From Chelonobacter oris (GTDB lineage: Bacteria > Pseudomonadota > Gammaproteobacteria > Enterobacterales > Pasteurellaceae), in the NCBI RefSeq assembly GCF_000772535.1, contig NZ_JSUM01000006.1:1-64000 (forward strand): DNA of 64,000 bases. Direction: 5' to 3'. This document shows, piece after piece, positions 29,103-38,254 of the stretch; position 1 is the first letter of the stretch; each line of letters opens with the position of its first letter. A program made the translations under genes and the position numbers. The notes beneath the pieces are model-generated. The model did not search any database. It was given only the letters and a program-made list of their open reading frames with translations, and was not told the origin of the DNA.

Positions 29103-29130
29103 TTTAACGTTATCTGTTTACGTTAAAGGA
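29103..29130 (+). promoter_or_regulatory. Inverted repeat covering the Shine-Dalgarno of the binding-protein gene
   Basis: TTTAACG (29103-29109) and CGTTAAA (29121-29127) pair perfectly. The right arm runs into the AAAGGA ribosome site at 29125-29130, so folding would hide it. This could be an operator or a translational control element. Confidence 0.4.
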
Positions 29131-29140
29131 AATTATTGTC

Positions 29141-30739
29141 ATGAAATCCCGCCATCTCTTTGCTTTAACCGCACTTGGCTTCGCATTTTCAACGGCTGTT
29201 GCCGCCGCACCGCATACCCTGATCAACTGTATCGGCAACTCCCCCGGGCAATTCAGTCCGGCGATAACAAACGATGCCAATGATTTCAACGCCAGTTCGC
29301 AACAAGTGTACAACAGCCTATTGGCGTTTAAATCGGGATCAACCGAAATTGAGCCGGCTTTGGCAGAACGTTGGGAAATTAGTGATGACGGCTTAAGTTA
29401 CACCTTTCACTTACGCCGAGGCGTGAAATTCCACAATAATCAAACCTTTAGTCCGACACGGGATTTCAATGCCGATGATGTCCTGTTTTCCTTCAACCGC
29501 CAAGCGGACAAAAACCATCCGTTCCACACTGTTTCCAACGGCACTTATTTTTATTTCAACTGGATGGCGTTGCCGAAAATCCTGAAGTCGGTGGAAAAAA
29601 TTGATGACTACACCGTCAAAATCCACTTGAACAAAGCCTATTCGCCGTTCCTGAAAATTGTGGCAATGGACTTTCTGTCGATTTATTCACAAGAATATGC
29701 CGACAAGATGTTGGCGGCCGGCAAACCCGAAACGATTGATAAAATCCCCATCGGCACCGGCCCGTTTGTTTTCCAAACCTACCAACTGGATCAAGCGATT
29801 CGCTATACCGCCAATGCCGATTACTGGAAAGGCAGAGCCGATCTGGATCGGCTGATTTTCAGTATTACGCCTGACGCCACCGCACGTTACGCCAAGCTGC
29901 AAACCGGCGCTTGTGATGTGATCGACTTCCCGAATATCGCCGATATCGAAGAAATGAAAAATAACCCGAAAGTGCGGTTATATGCCAAAGAAGGCTTGAA
30001 TTTAGCCTATATCGGCATCAATCTGCGCAAAGCACCGTTGGAAAATGTGAAAGTGCGCCAAGCACTGAATTACGCCACCGACAAACAATCGATCATCAAT
30101 GTAGTTTATCAGGGAGGTAGTGGTGTGGCGGCAACCAACCCGTTCCCGCCGGGTGTATTGGGTTACAATGATAATATTCAGGATTATCCGTTTGATCTGG
30201 AAAAAGCCAAACAATTACTGGTTGAAGCCGGCTACGGTGGCGGTTTTGAAACCGAAATCTGGGTACAGCCGGTGGTGCGCCCTTCCAACCCGAATCCACG
30301 CCGTACGGCAGAAATCTTACAAGCGGATTGGGCAAAAATCGGGATAAAAGCCAAGCTCGTCACTCACGAATGGGCGGATTTCAACAAACGCACCCGCGAG
30401 GGCGAATTTTATACCGGCACCTATGGCTGGACCAGCCGTAACGGTGATCCGGATAACTTTCTCGCCCCGTTGTTAGGTTGTGAAAATGTCGGCGGCACCA
30501 ACTATGCCGGCTGGTGTAACTCGGAATTTGAAGCATTATTGCAACAAGCTGCCGCGACCGCCGATGAAAATCAGCGCACCGCACTTTATCAGCAAGCGTT
30601 AGTGATCGCAAAAGAGCAAGCGCCGTTAATTCCGTTGGCACATTCGGTGAATTATGTCCCGACCGGTACCCGTGTACAAAATTTCCAACAAAGTCCGTTC
30701 GGCTATACGGCATTTTATGGGGTGAGTGTAGCGGATTAA
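29141..30739 (+). CDS. Periplasmic dipeptide/heme-binding protein (DppA/HbpA family)
   Basis: SBP family 5 solute-binding protein, 532 residues, with a signal peptide cleaved after about residue 23 (AFSTAVAAA) and no lipobox. Close in sequence to H. influenzae HbpA and E. coli DppA: NASSQQVYNSLLAFKSGSTE, YTFHLRRGVKFHNNQTF, KVRQALNYATDKQSI and the C-terminal SPFGYTAFYGVSV. In this family it binds dipeptides, glutathione or heme and feeds a Dpp permease, but no permease genes are adjacent. Ligand not determinable. It is flanked by a hairpin upstream and a terminator downstream, so monocistronic. Confidence 0.9.
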   Translation: MKSRHLFALTALGFAFSTAVAAAPHTLINCIGNSPGQFSPAITNDANDFNASSQQVYNSLLAFKSGSTEIEPALAERWEISDDGLSYTFHLRRGVKFHNNQTFSPTRDFNADDVLFSFNRQADKNHPFHTVSNGTYFYFNWMALPKILKSVEKIDDYTVKIHLNKAYSPFLKIVAMDFLSIYSQEYADKMLAAGKPETIDKIPIGTGPFVFQTYQLDQAIRYTANADYWKGRADLDRLIFSITPDATARYAKLQTGACDVIDFPNIADIEEMKNNPKVRLYAKEGLNLAYIGINLRKAPLENVKVRQALNYATDKQSIINVVYQGGSGVAATNPFPPGVLGYNDNIQDYPFDLEKAKQLLVEAGYGGGFETEIWVQPVVRPSNPNPRRTAEILQADWAKIGIKAKLVTHEWADFNKRTREGEFYTGTYGWTSRNGDPDNFLAPLLGCENVGGTNYAGWCNSEFEALLQQAAATADENQRTALYQQALVIAKEQAPLIPLAHSVNYVPTGTRVQNFQQSPFGYTAFYGVSVAD

Positions 30740-30761
30740 TCCGTTTACCGTATAAATGAAT

Positions 30762-30800
30762 AAACCGCTATCGGTTTTGCAAATAGCGGTTTTTCCTTTT
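30762..30800 (+). terminator. Terminator after the binding-protein gene
   Basis: AAACCGCTAT, 11-base loop, ATAGCGGTTT then TTCCTTTTT. It separates this gene from the convergent bioD. Confidence 0.8.
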
Positions 30801-30815
30801 TGGTGATGACAAGAT

Positions 30816-31460
30816 TTACTCGCAAATCGGCATCATTATAAATTCCGCCGAAGGAAAATGGCGGGTAAGATACCCCTGCAAATAACGTTGCGTTTCCGTT
30901 TCGATAATCGGATCAATTTGCGGATATTGATTATAAATGACGGCCTGTAGCGGAATATCACGCCGTTGGCATACTTCCAGGCTCAGCAGGGTGTGGTTGA
31001 TACTCCCCAACTTACCTGACGTGACTAAAATCAACGGATAGCGCTGCCGTGCAAGATAATCCAACGTGGTGATTTCACGGTTCAACGGCACGGCCAAACC
31101 GCCGGCACCTTCGATCAATACCACATCATAATGCGATGATAATGTCTGCGTATCCGCCGTAAGTTGTTCAAGATCGAGTTGCCGCCCTTCCCATGCTGCC
31201 GCCAAGTGCGGTGAACACGGATAGCCGAACACATAACGACAAGTTGTGCCGTTGTGATCCCACTGTTGTAGTGGTATTTTTTGTATTTTACGGTGTGTTT
31301 GGATATCCTCGGCGATCCCCTGACAACCGGTTTGCACCAGTTTTTGCGTGATCACCGTCAGCCCCTGAGCCGTTAAACGGTTGGCATAAAAACCGGTGGC
31401 AAGGGTTTTGCCGACATCGGTATCAATGCCGGAAACGAATAATATCTGTTTGTTTTTCAT
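30816..31460 (-). CDS. bioD: Dethiobiotin synthetase
   Basis: Closes the ureido ring of dethiobiotin from diaminopelargonate, CO2 and ATP. 214 residues. P-loop FVSGIDTDVGKTLATG at 9-24 and VLIEGAGGLAVPLNRE near 109. Last gene of the bioAFGCD operon, four bases after bioC. The N-terminal KNKQILF matches the family. Its 3' end is convergent with the dipeptide/heme-binding protein gene. Confidence 0.95.
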   Translation of the reverse strand: MKNKQILFVSGIDTDVGKTLATGFYANRLTAQGLTVITQKLVQTGCQGIAEDIQTHRKIQKIPLQQWDHNGTTCRYVFGYPCSPHLAAAWEGRQLDLEQLTADTQTLSSHYDVVLIEGAGGLAVPLNREITTLDYLARQRYPLILVTSGKLGSINHTLLSLEVCQRRDIPLQAVIYNQYPQIDPIIETETQRYLQGYLTRHFPSAEFIMMPICE

Positions 31461-31464
31461 CTAC

Positions 31465-32244
31465 TTATTTTCTTCTTGCCAATATCAGTAACGGGGCATA
31501 ACTCAACCGCACTTGGCTGTCCGCCATGCCGAACTGCTGTTGATAGCGCCGGTAAAAATCATGCAATCGCCCTTTACTCCAGAATCTTCGGTTGGTGGCG
31601 GTCACACCGGTCGCCTGTAAATGGCGCAATACCGCACTTGGGTGCGCAAAATGCAGTACGATCGGATCATTTTGCAGCGCTACTAATTCAAAGTGCGGTT
31701 GCAGCCATGTTTGCCAATCCGCTTCGTTCGGATAATTCAGCCCAATCTGCGTTAATTGTTTGATTTCCGATAAATTATTCGGTAAAAACGTGCTGAACAG
31801 TAACAGCCCGCCCGCTTTCAGCGCCTGTTGCGCCAAGTGTAAAAATCGTTGTGGGCGTTGAAACCATTGCACGGTAGCCGCAGAAAGGCATAAATCAAAT
31901 TGCCGATTCAGTGGCAACATTTGATCCAATAGCTCCCCATCGCCTGCCAGTAGTTGAATCTGCTGTTGTTTTAAATCGGATTGCACTTCTGCTAATGCGG
32001 CGGCATTTAAATCATTCAGCCACCATGACCGCACTTGGTATTGCTGTGCGATTAAACGAGTCAAATCCCCACTGCCACAGCCAATTTCCAACACCTGTTC
32101 AAATTGCTCGGTTTGCGTATAACGGGATAATAAGCGGCATAACTCACGGTTCATCTGCTGTTGTGCGATTGCGTGGTTATCATAACTGGTGAATGCTTTA
32201 GCAAAACATTTTTCGATCCTCACTTTATCGGTTACTAACGGCAT
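31465..32244 (-). CDS. bioC: Malonyl-ACP O-methyltransferase
   Basis: SAM-dependent enzyme that methylates malonyl-ACP so the fatty acid machinery can build pimeloyl-ACP. 259 residues. SAM motif LEIGCGSGDLTRLIAQQY near 55, with the family N-terminus VRIEKCFAKAFTSYDNHAIA. Its start overlaps the bioG end by about ten bases. Partner of BioG, which later removes the methyl group. Confidence 0.94.
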   Translation of the reverse strand: MPLVTDKVRIEKCFAKAFTSYDNHAIAQQQMNRELCRLLSRYTQTEQFEQVLEIGCGSGDLTRLIAQQYQVRSWWLNDLNAAALAEVQSDLKQQQIQLLAGDGELLDQMLPLNRQFDLCLSAATVQWFQRPQRFLHLAQQALKAGGLLLFSTFLPNNLSEIKQLTQIGLNYPNEADWQTWLQPHFELVALQNDPIVLHFAHPSAVLRHLQATGVTATNRRFWSKGRLHDFYRRYQQQFGMADSQVRLSYAPLLILARRK

Positions 32245-32885
32245 AATCTATCCCAGCCGTTCAATAACGGAAATAAAAAGTGCGGTGCGGTCAATTGCTC
32301 TATTTGGCAATCCGTTTGTTGCCAATAGCGTTGCTGATTAGCACTCGGGAAAATTTGATCCTGCTCGCCGATAATTGCTTTCCGCCATGCAATAACAGGC
32401 GGTTTCGATAACGGCAAATGCGCATTTACAGCGTTCAATTCGGCAGCGATTTCCTCGGTTGATCTAAGCGAAACCGCTTGATATTGTTGTAAGAAATCAC
32501 GGTTACCACACATTCTACGTTCAAATTTACTACGGGTTAATGGGTTAAAACCCGCTAATGTTCCCTGAAAAATAGCCGTGGGAATCCCTAATTCATCATC
32601 TGACAAGTGCGGTGTTCCGTTGATTGCGACCGCCGTTGCAAAAGCCAAATCCGCCACACTCTGCTCCGCCGCCCATACGCCCATCGACCACGCCACCAAA
32701 TTCCGTTGCGAATAGCGGCTAAAATCAAAATTCAGATCTAAAGTGCGGTAATCCCACACTAACAGCACATCATGCCCCGGCGGAATTTGCCAATTTTTTA
32801 CCAAATCAGGCGAGGTTCCCCAGCCGGCAAAATAGACGATCAAGTGCCGGTTATTCTCTGCTATCGAAATCCATTCCGTTTGCAT
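32235..32885 (-). CDS. bioG: Pimeloyl-ACP methyl ester esterase BioG
   Basis: Alpha/beta hydrolase (DUF452/BioG) that hydrolyses pimeloyl-ACP methyl ester, replacing BioH in many Pasteurellaceae. 216 residues. LIVYFAGWGTSPDLV near 13, nucleophile serine in VAWSMGVWAA and a late histidine in TAPHFLFPLLNGW. The ATG at 32885 is two bases after the bioF stop. Longer in-frame starts run back into bioF and are rejected. Between bioF and bioC. Confidence 0.93.
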   Translation of the reverse strand: MQTEWISIAENNRHLIVYFAGWGTSPDLVKNWQIPPGHDVLLVWDYRTLDLNFDFSRYSQRNLVAWSMGVWAAEQSVADLAFATAVAINGTPHLSDDELGIPTAIFQGTLAGFNPLTRSKFERRMCGNRDFLQQYQAVSLRSTEEIAAELNAVNAHLPLSKPPVIAWRKAIIGEQDQIFPSANQQRYWQQTDCQIEQLTAPHFLFPLLNGWDRLCR

Positions 32886-32887
32886 AA

Positions 32888-34045
32888 TCAATCCGTATTC
32901 AAGTGTGTGATCAGTTGTGCCACCTCGGCGGCGGTCATATCCGCCGTCAATGAGAAACGAATGCGCGATCCGCCTTTCGGCACGGTCGGCGGACGAATCG
33001 GCAAGCAGTAAAAACCGCACTTTTGCAGCCGTTCGGCAGCGGCAATCGCGGCTGAATTATCGCCCAAAATATACGGCACAATATGTGTTTCACTCGGCAT
33101 CGGTTGGCCGGTGATTGCCTGCACCGCACTCCGCAATTGCGCACTTACTTGTTGCAAATGCATGCGTTGTGATTTGAAATCCGCCAAATGTCGCATCACA
33201 AAATATGACCACTCCACCACCAGCGGCGAAAGTGCGGTCGAGAAAATCAGCGGTCGCATGTTGTTGATCAGATATTCCTTAATAACCGAATCGCAAAGCA
33301 AATAAGCGCCCATTGAAGCAATCGCTTTGCCAAACGTACCGACGAGAAAATCAATTTCTTGAATACAATTACATTGTTCCGCCAAGCCTAACCCATTCTC
33401 ACCCAGTACGCCGATCGCATGGGCTTCGTCCACATACAATAACACATTGCCATACTGCTGTTTTAAAGCCACCAGCCGCGTCAAATCCGCCGCATCACCA
33501 TCCATGCTGAACACGCTTTCAGTTACGATAATAATCCGTTGGAAATTTGCGGCATTTTTTTCCAATAACTGCTGCAAATGCGCATAATCATTATGCCGAT
33601 AGCGTTGATAATGTGCTGTTGATAGCCGAATTCCGTCGATCAAGCTGGCATGTACCAATTTATCCGCCAAAATCAGGGTTTGCTTGTCAGCCAATGCCGG
33701 CAAAATGCCGATATTGGCATGATAGCCGCTGTTAAATAATAAACAGGCTTGACGCTGAAATTGCACTGCCATCAAGGTTTCCAATTGCGCATAAATCGGG
33801 AAATTACCGGTTAATAAGCGAGATGAAGAAGAGGTCAGCGCTGCCTGTTGCCAATCAATTTGCGCAAAGAATTGTTGCTTAAGTGTCTGATCAGAAGCTA
33901 ATCCCAAATAATCATTCGAGGAGAAATTCAGCATTTTTCGCCCGTCACGCCAGATAAATTTTCCCTCATGGCGAATATCAGGCAAAGTGCGGTATTGCCC
34001 CTGCCGTTTTAATCGCTGTAGCTGTTCGGCATAAAAACCGATCAT
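32888..34045 (-). CDS. bioF: 8-amino-7-oxononanoate synthase
   Basis: PLP enzyme condensing pimeloyl-ACP with alanine. 385 residues from the ATG at 34045, which overlaps the bioA stop as ATGA. PLP lysine in [31 protein letters not shown], and [11 protein letters not shown] near 47. A longer reading of 39 extra residues lies inside bioA and is rejected. Confidence 0.96.
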   Translation of the reverse strand: MIGFYAEQLQRLKRQGQYRTLPDIRHEGKFIWRDGRKMLNFSSNDYLGLASDQTLKQQFFAQIDWQQAALTSSSSRLLTGNFPIYAQLETLMAVQFQRQACLLFNSGYHANIGILPALADKQTLILADKLVHASLIDGIRLSTAHYQRYRHNDYAHLQQLLEKNAANFQRIIIVTESVFSMDGDAADLTRLVALKQQYGNVLLYVDEAHAIGVLGENGLGLAEQCNCIQEIDFLVGTFGKAIASMGAYLLCDSVIKEYLINNMRPLIFSTALSPLVVEWSYFVMRHLADFKSQRMHLQQVSAQLRSAVQAITGQPMPSETHIVPYILGDNSAAIAAAERLQKCGFYCLPIRPPTVPKGGSRIRFSLTADMTAAEVAQLITHLNTD

Positions 34046-35331
34046 AACGAATACTCCTGCCGAAGTGCGGTCAACAGCCCGTTGGTCAGCTGTGACAATT
34101 GCTGCGGCGTGATAATAAACGGCGGCATCAGGTAGACCAATTTGCCGAACGGACGCAGCCAAACGCCCTGTTCAACAAAGCGTGCCTGCAAACTACGCAG
34201 ATTGACCGCACTTTTCATTTCAATCACGCCGATTGCCCCCAACACGCGCACATCCGCCACGCAATCCCAATGCTTAGCAAGCGCAAGTTCTTGTTTTAAT
34301 TGTTTTTCAATCCGAGCAACATTCCCTTGCCAATCGCTTTCCAGTAATATTCGGATCGATTCCGCCGCCACGGCACACGCTAGCGGATTACCCATAAACG
34401 TCGGGCCGTGCATAAAACAGCTTGCCTCACCGGCGCAAATGGTATCGGCGATGCGAGCAGTCGTTATCGTCGCCGAAAGGGTCATGTAGCCGCCGGTCAG
34501 CGCTTTGCCGAGGCAAATAATATCCGGCGTGATGTCGGCATGTTGTAAAGCAAACAGTTTTCCCGTGCGCCCGAAACCGGTGGCAATTTCATCGAAAATC
34601 AGTAACACGCCGTACTTTTCGCACAACGCTTTGGCTTCAACCAAATATTGCGGAGAATAAAAATACATGCCGCCCGCCCCCTGCACAACCGGCTCTATAA
34701 TCAGAGCGGCAATCTCATCGCCATGTTGTGCCAATAAGTCTGCAAGTGCGGTGATATCGTCAGGATTCCAGCTATCATGGAATTTGGTTTGCGGCTGCGG
34801 TAAAAAATACTGAATCGGCAAGCGCCGGCTGAACAGCGAATGCATTCCGGTAATCGGATCACACACCGACATCGCATGCCAAGTGTCGCCGTGATATCCG
34901 GCTCGAACGGCAGCAAACTTACAGCGTTCAGGTTTTCCTTTTGCATGCTGATATTGCAGCGCCATTTTCATCGCCACTTCCACCGCCACCGAGCCGGAAT
35001 CGGCATAAAAGATTTTTTGCAACGGCGACGGCAGCAGTTCAAGCAGCAGCCGCCCCAATTCTACTGCCGGTTGATGAGTCAAGCCGCCAAACATAATGTG
35101 GCTCATTTTGTGTAACTGATCGGTCGCTGCTCGATTGAGGCGAGGATGATTGTAACCGTGCAGCGCAGCCCACCATGACGACATGCCGTCAATCAGCTTG
35201 CGCCCGTCTTGCAATGTGATTTCCACGCCTTCGGCTTTGGCTACCGCATAAGTCGGCAACGGATCGAGTGTGGAAGCATAAGGATGCCACAAGTGTTGGC
35301 GATCAAACGCTAAAAGTGCGGTTAAATTCAT
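34042..35331 (-). CDS. bioA: Adenosylmethionine-8-amino-7-oxononanoate aminotransferase
   Basis: Transfers the amino group of SAM to KAPA to give diaminopelargonate. 429 residues, class III aminotransferase. [14 protein letters not shown] at about 13-26, substrate-site [34 protein letters not shown], and PLP lysine in [13 protein letters not shown]. First gene of the operon bioA-bioF-bioG-bioC-bioD. No BirA operator palindrome was recognised upstream. Confidence 0.97.
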   Translation of the reverse strand: MNLTALLAFDRQHLWHPYASTLDPLPTYAVAKAEGVEITLQDGRKLIDGMSSWWAALHGYNHPRLNRAATDQLHKMSHIMFGGLTHQPAVELGRLLLELLPSPLQKIFYADSGSVAVEVAMKMALQYQHAKGKPERCKFAAVRAGYHGDTWHAMSVCDPITGMHSLFSRRLPIQYFLPQPQTKFHDSWNPDDITALADLLAQHGDEIAALIIEPVVQGAGGMYFYSPQYLVEAKALCEKYGVLLIFDEIATGFGRTGKLFALQHADITPDIICLGKALTGGYMTLSATITTARIADTICAGEASCFMHGPTFMGNPLACAVAAESIRILLESDWQGNVARIEKQLKQELALAKHWDCVADVRVLGAIGVIEMKSAVNLRSLQARFVEQGVWLRPFGKLVYLMPPFIITPQQLSQLTNGLLTALRQEYSL

Positions 35332-35439
35332 ATGAGTATCGTCTTTTTAAAAATAAACGCCATTCTAACATAGCGATAAAAAAGGATATTCTGATGAATA
35401 TCCTTTTATATAATATTAAATTACTTGACTTAAATTCAC

Positions 35440-36546
35440 TTATTTCAATTGTGCGAAAGCCTGCGTTAAATCGGCTTTGATATCTTCCACATTTTCCAGC
35501 CCGACAGAAAAACGCAACAAACGATTACACACGCCGCGCGCAATACGCTCCGCCTCAGGAATGTCCATGTGCGTTTGGGTTGCCGGATAAGTAATAAAAC
35601 TCTCCGTGCCGCCCAGACTTTCGGCAAAGGTGATCAGTTTCATCGCTTTTAAAAACGGATTAACCCAGTTTTCGTCTTTCAGGCGGAACGACAACATACC
35701 GCTCTTGCCGGAATACAACACATTCAGCACTTCATCCTGCGCCGCCAAAAATTCGGCTATTGCCTGTGCATTTTTCTGATGGCGTTCCATACGCAATGCC
35801 AACGTTTTCAAACCGCGTACCGCCAACCAAGAATCAAACGGCGACAATACCGCCCCGGCACCATTTTGCAGATAGAACAGGCGCTCCCCCAGCGCCTGCC
35901 CTTTTGACACAATCAGCCCAGCCAACACATCATTATGGCCGGACAAATATTTTGTGGCACTGTGAATCACCAAGTCCGCACCGTGTTCAATCGGACGGAA
36001 CAACACCGGCGTTAAAAAGGTGTTGTCCACAATCAGTAATAAATTATGCTTTTTGGCAATTTTGCTGATTGCCGCCACATCACACTCTTCCATTAATGGA
36101 TTGGACGGCGTTTCAATAAAGATCGCTTTAGTATGCGGCGTAACCGCACTTTCGATCGCCGCTAAATCAGCGGTATTTACATACACCGGTTTCACGCTGT
36201 TGTTGTTTTTATAGCTGAAATCCAGCAAACGATAAGTGCCGCCGTATACATCGCTGGAAATAATCCATTCGTCAGGCGAGCGGAACAACGACATCAACAG
36301 CTGAATCGCCGCCATGCCCGAGGCACAGGCAAAACCGCGATCGCCGCCTTCCAAACGGGCGATACCCTCTTCCAACACGGTACGGGTCGGATTTTTGGTG
36401 CGGGTATAATCGTAACCGGTCGATTCGTTAATGCCGTGATGACCATAAGCGGTAGAAAGATAAATCGGTGCAGAAACCGCGCCGGTTTTTTCATCCGTGC
36501 GGTTGCCCAATTGCGCCAGTTCGGTTTCGATCGAGTAAGTTGTCAT
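35440..36546 (-). CDS. metB: Cystathionine gamma-synthase family PLP enzyme
   Basis: Makes cystathionine from an acylhomoserine and cysteine in methionine synthesis. 368 residues, somewhat shorter than E. coli MetB. GYDYTRTKNPTRTVLEEGIA near 44-63, IFIETPSNPLMEECD, PLP lysine in VIHSATKYLSGHNDVLAG, and the C-terminal FAESLGGTESFITYPATQTH. A cystathionine beta-lyase or homocysteine synthase of the same family cannot be fully excluded. Monocistronic. Confidence 0.88.
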   Translation of the reverse strand: MTTYSIETELAQLGNRTDEKTGAVSAPIYLSTAYGHHGINESTGYDYTRTKNPTRTVLEEGIARLEGGDRGFACASGMAAIQLLMSLFRSPDEWIISSDVYGGTYRLLDFSYKNNNSVKPVYVNTADLAAIESAVTPHTKAIFIETPSNPLMEECDVAAISKIAKKHNLLLIVDNTFLTPVLFRPIEHGADLVIHSATKYLSGHNDVLAGLIVSKGQALGERLFYLQNGAGAVLSPFDSWLAVRGLKTLALRMERHQKNAQAIAEFLAAQDEVLNVLYSGKSGMLSFRLKDENWVNPFLKAMKLITFAESLGGTESFITYPATQTHMDIPEAERIARGVCNRLLRFSVGLENVEDIKADLTQAFAQLK

Positions 36547-36721
36547 AATGAAATGCCTTAAAACAGTCTGCCAATAATTAAGAAGTGATTCATTTTGACA
36601 TAAAGCCCAAGCCGATTAAAGCACCTTATAAGCGAAAAAATCCGTCAAACCGCACTTTTACGCCGATTCCGACAAAACCACTCATTTTTTCGGCAATCAA
36701 ACAAAAAAATGCAATCAGCCA

Positions 36722-36749
36722 TTGACACTAAATCAGAAGTCAGTAAAAT
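36722..36749 (+). promoter_or_regulatory. Promoter of the first tRNA cluster
   Basis: TTGACA (36722-36727), 16 bases, TAAAAT (36744-36749), ending 45 bases before tRNA-Gly. The second tRNA cluster has the same layout. Confidence 0.8.
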
Positions 36750-36794
36750 GCCCACTCACTGACTAACGACAGTAACAAAACGTCGTTGACAATT

Positions 36795-36870
<76 letters not shown>

Positions 36871-36878
36871 AATTCTAA

Positions 36879-36952
36879 GGCGTGTTAGCAAAGAGGTTAT
36901 GCACTGGATTGCAAATCCATGTAGCTCGGTTCGATTCCGGGACACGCCTCCA
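36879..36952 (+). tRNA. tRNA-Cys (anticodon GCA)
   Basis: 74 bases from GGCGTGTTAGC to GACACGCCTCCA. Anticodon arm TGGATTGCAAATCCA gives GCA. Present only in this cluster, not in the copy at 53244-53410. Confidence 0.96.
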
Positions 36953-36964
36953 TCAAAATCAGTT

Positions 36965-37051
36965 GCCCGAGTGGTGAAATCGGTAGACACAAGGGATTTA
37001 AAATCCCTCGGCTTTCGGGCTGTGGCGGTTCAAGTCCGCCCTCGGGCACCA
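36965..37051 (+). tRNA. tRNA-Leu (anticodon TAA)
   Basis: 87 bases with a long variable arm (class II), GCCCGAGTGGTGAAATCGG to CCTCGGGCACCA. Anticodon arm GGGATTTAAAATCCC gives TAA. Identical to the copy at 53324. The toxin-cassette region begins just beyond its 3' end. Confidence 0.97.
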
Positions 37052-37123
37052 TCTATATATCTGAAATTACTCATATTTTTATTTTAACCTAATCGTCAAT
37101 ACTCCTTAACATTTTTCCTGTTA

Positions 37124-37300
37124 ATTTTCTAACATATTTTCTAATCTAAAGTTCTGCGGTCTTGCATTCACATAATCATTGAATTGTTGCTGAGTTAATT
37201 TTAACTCTTTAGCCGCCGGAGGCGGAAAATATTGGCGCCGTGCCGTTAAGCGCGATAAGCTTAATGTTTCAATAATGCTGCTTCTTATGGCTTATGTCCA
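37124..37300 (-). repeat. 177-bp direct repeat, copy A (displaced exoprotein fragment)
   Basis: Identical to 38566-38742 at all but four positions. On the minus strand it begins at the last three codons of a DUF596 gene (Gly/Trp-Thr-stop) and runs into a piece resembling the exoprotein pre-toxin region (ETLSLSRL, compare ETLSLPHFNGTAPIF in the large gene), then TQQQFNDYVNARPQNFRLEN. Copy A ends soon after in a stop codon, so it is the truncated leftover of a further cassette. Confidence 0.85.
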
Positions 37301-37646
37301 GCCAAACTTACCATTATCATAAACCCAAACCACACTCGCAGGCGCATGACAGTTCCACCACAAATTATCTATATCATACAAAGGATCACTGTCATCATAA
37401 TGATTAGGCCAATACTGATTAAATAGCTCTGCAAGTTCCTCCGCATTTTTTCTATAAATACATTATTAGACATTAGTTTTATTTTATTCGTTTCTATCAA
37501 TATCCGTAAAATATCTAAAAAAATTTCTTTTCTAGATTTTTCTATTTTATTGTTTTTTTATATTCACTAATACATTGCCACGTTGATACAAAACTATAAC
37601 CTCTAGCATATCGCATGATATCTTTTATTAAATAATCATAATTCAT
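37292..37646 (-). pseudogene. DUF596 immunity-like gene, two frameshifts
   Basis: The ATG at 37646 overlaps the stop of the orphan toxin tail as ATGA. It reads MNYDYLIKDIMRYARGYSF to a stop after ISEYKKTIK. The next frame gives IEKSRKEIFLDILRILIETN, and after another shift at a run of six A it ends NQYWPNHYDDSDPLYDIDNL, WWN and GKFGWT. This aligns along its length with the intact neighbour at 38734-39102 (WPNHYDEKDPLYDINGLWWN, GMGWT). Both shifts lie in A-rich runs. As read, no functional immunity protein would be made. Confidence 0.75.
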
Positions 37647-38254
37647 TTGAACTTAACCTCTATTTGTCTTCCTTTATTTATCAAAGGTGTTGTTACATCA
37701 AGTGTCCATTTTGCTTCAGATATTTCTTGTGAACTAGAGAAATTGCTTAATCCTATAATTGAGCCCTTAAGATCTCCATTGGAAATTTTAATTGAATATA
37801 CTAATCCGACATCTCCATTAAGGCTTTGCTTTCCCGCTATAATTTTACCTTTTGGCAACTTATTAATTCCTGAAATATCTTTAAATAGCTGTTCAATTTG
37901 CTTATTGGATAATCCTGAGAAAATCGGTGCACCCTCACTCAATTTCTTATCGGCATAGAAGATTTTTCCATCCACACTTAATTTCATATCTCTTGGATGA
38001 ATTTTACTGTTATTGAATTGTTCCCTAAATTGATTAATAAGATTATATTGAGTTCTGGCTGCAATATCTCTCGTTTGCATCTTTGCAACATTAACCGCAC
38101 TTTGCAGCTTTACAGCAGAGCCACCTGCCCCTGCATTTAATAAAGCTATTGCTCCTTCTGCATTTCGTGCCCGTAATGCATAGTGTAATGGGGTCATGCC
38201 ATACATATCTTGAGCATTTACATCTACGCCATGCTTAATATAAAACTCCATCAC
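37643..38254 (-). CDS. Orphan toxin tail fused behind an ankyrin-repeat remnant
   Basis: 203 residues. The first 45 are one ankyrin repeat (MEFYIKHGVDVNAQDMYGMT, then PLHYALRARNAEGAIALL). From about residue 50 it is a second version of the exoprotein C-terminus: SAVNVAKMQTRDIAARTQYN through KLPKGKI, nearly identical to the large gene, then a diverged last 70 residues (GLVYSIKISNGDLKGSIIGL, ending IEVKFK). It resembles the displaced or orphan CT modules of CDI systems. It has no secretion signal, so it is silent unless recombined onto the exoprotein. Start uncertain, since the ankyrin frame continues upstream past a TAG. Confidence 0.7.
   Translation of the reverse strand: MMEFYIKHGVDVNAQDMYGMTPLHYALRARNAEGAIALLNAGAGGSAVKLQSAVNVAKMQTRDIAARTQYNLINQFREQFNNSKIHPRDMKLSVDGKIFYADKKLSEGAPIFSGLSNKQIEQLFKDISGINKLPKGKIIAGKQSLNGDVGLVYSIKISNGDLKGSIIGLSNFSSSQEISEAKWTLDVTTPLINKGRQIEVKFK
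37841..38104 (-). repeat. 264-bp toxin-entry repeat, copy A
   Basis: Nearly identical to 39331-39594 over its full length. It encodes the shared part of the two toxin tails (SAVxVAKMQTRDIA to NKLPKGKI). Its upstream edge (38094-38103) is an uptake signal. Confidence 0.9.

Noticed and set aside
32888-34162. Longer bioF and bioG starts running into the upstream genes
   Set aside because: The extra residues come from the coding sequence of bioA or bioF in another frame and are absent from the families; the short starts have ATGA or two-base junctions.
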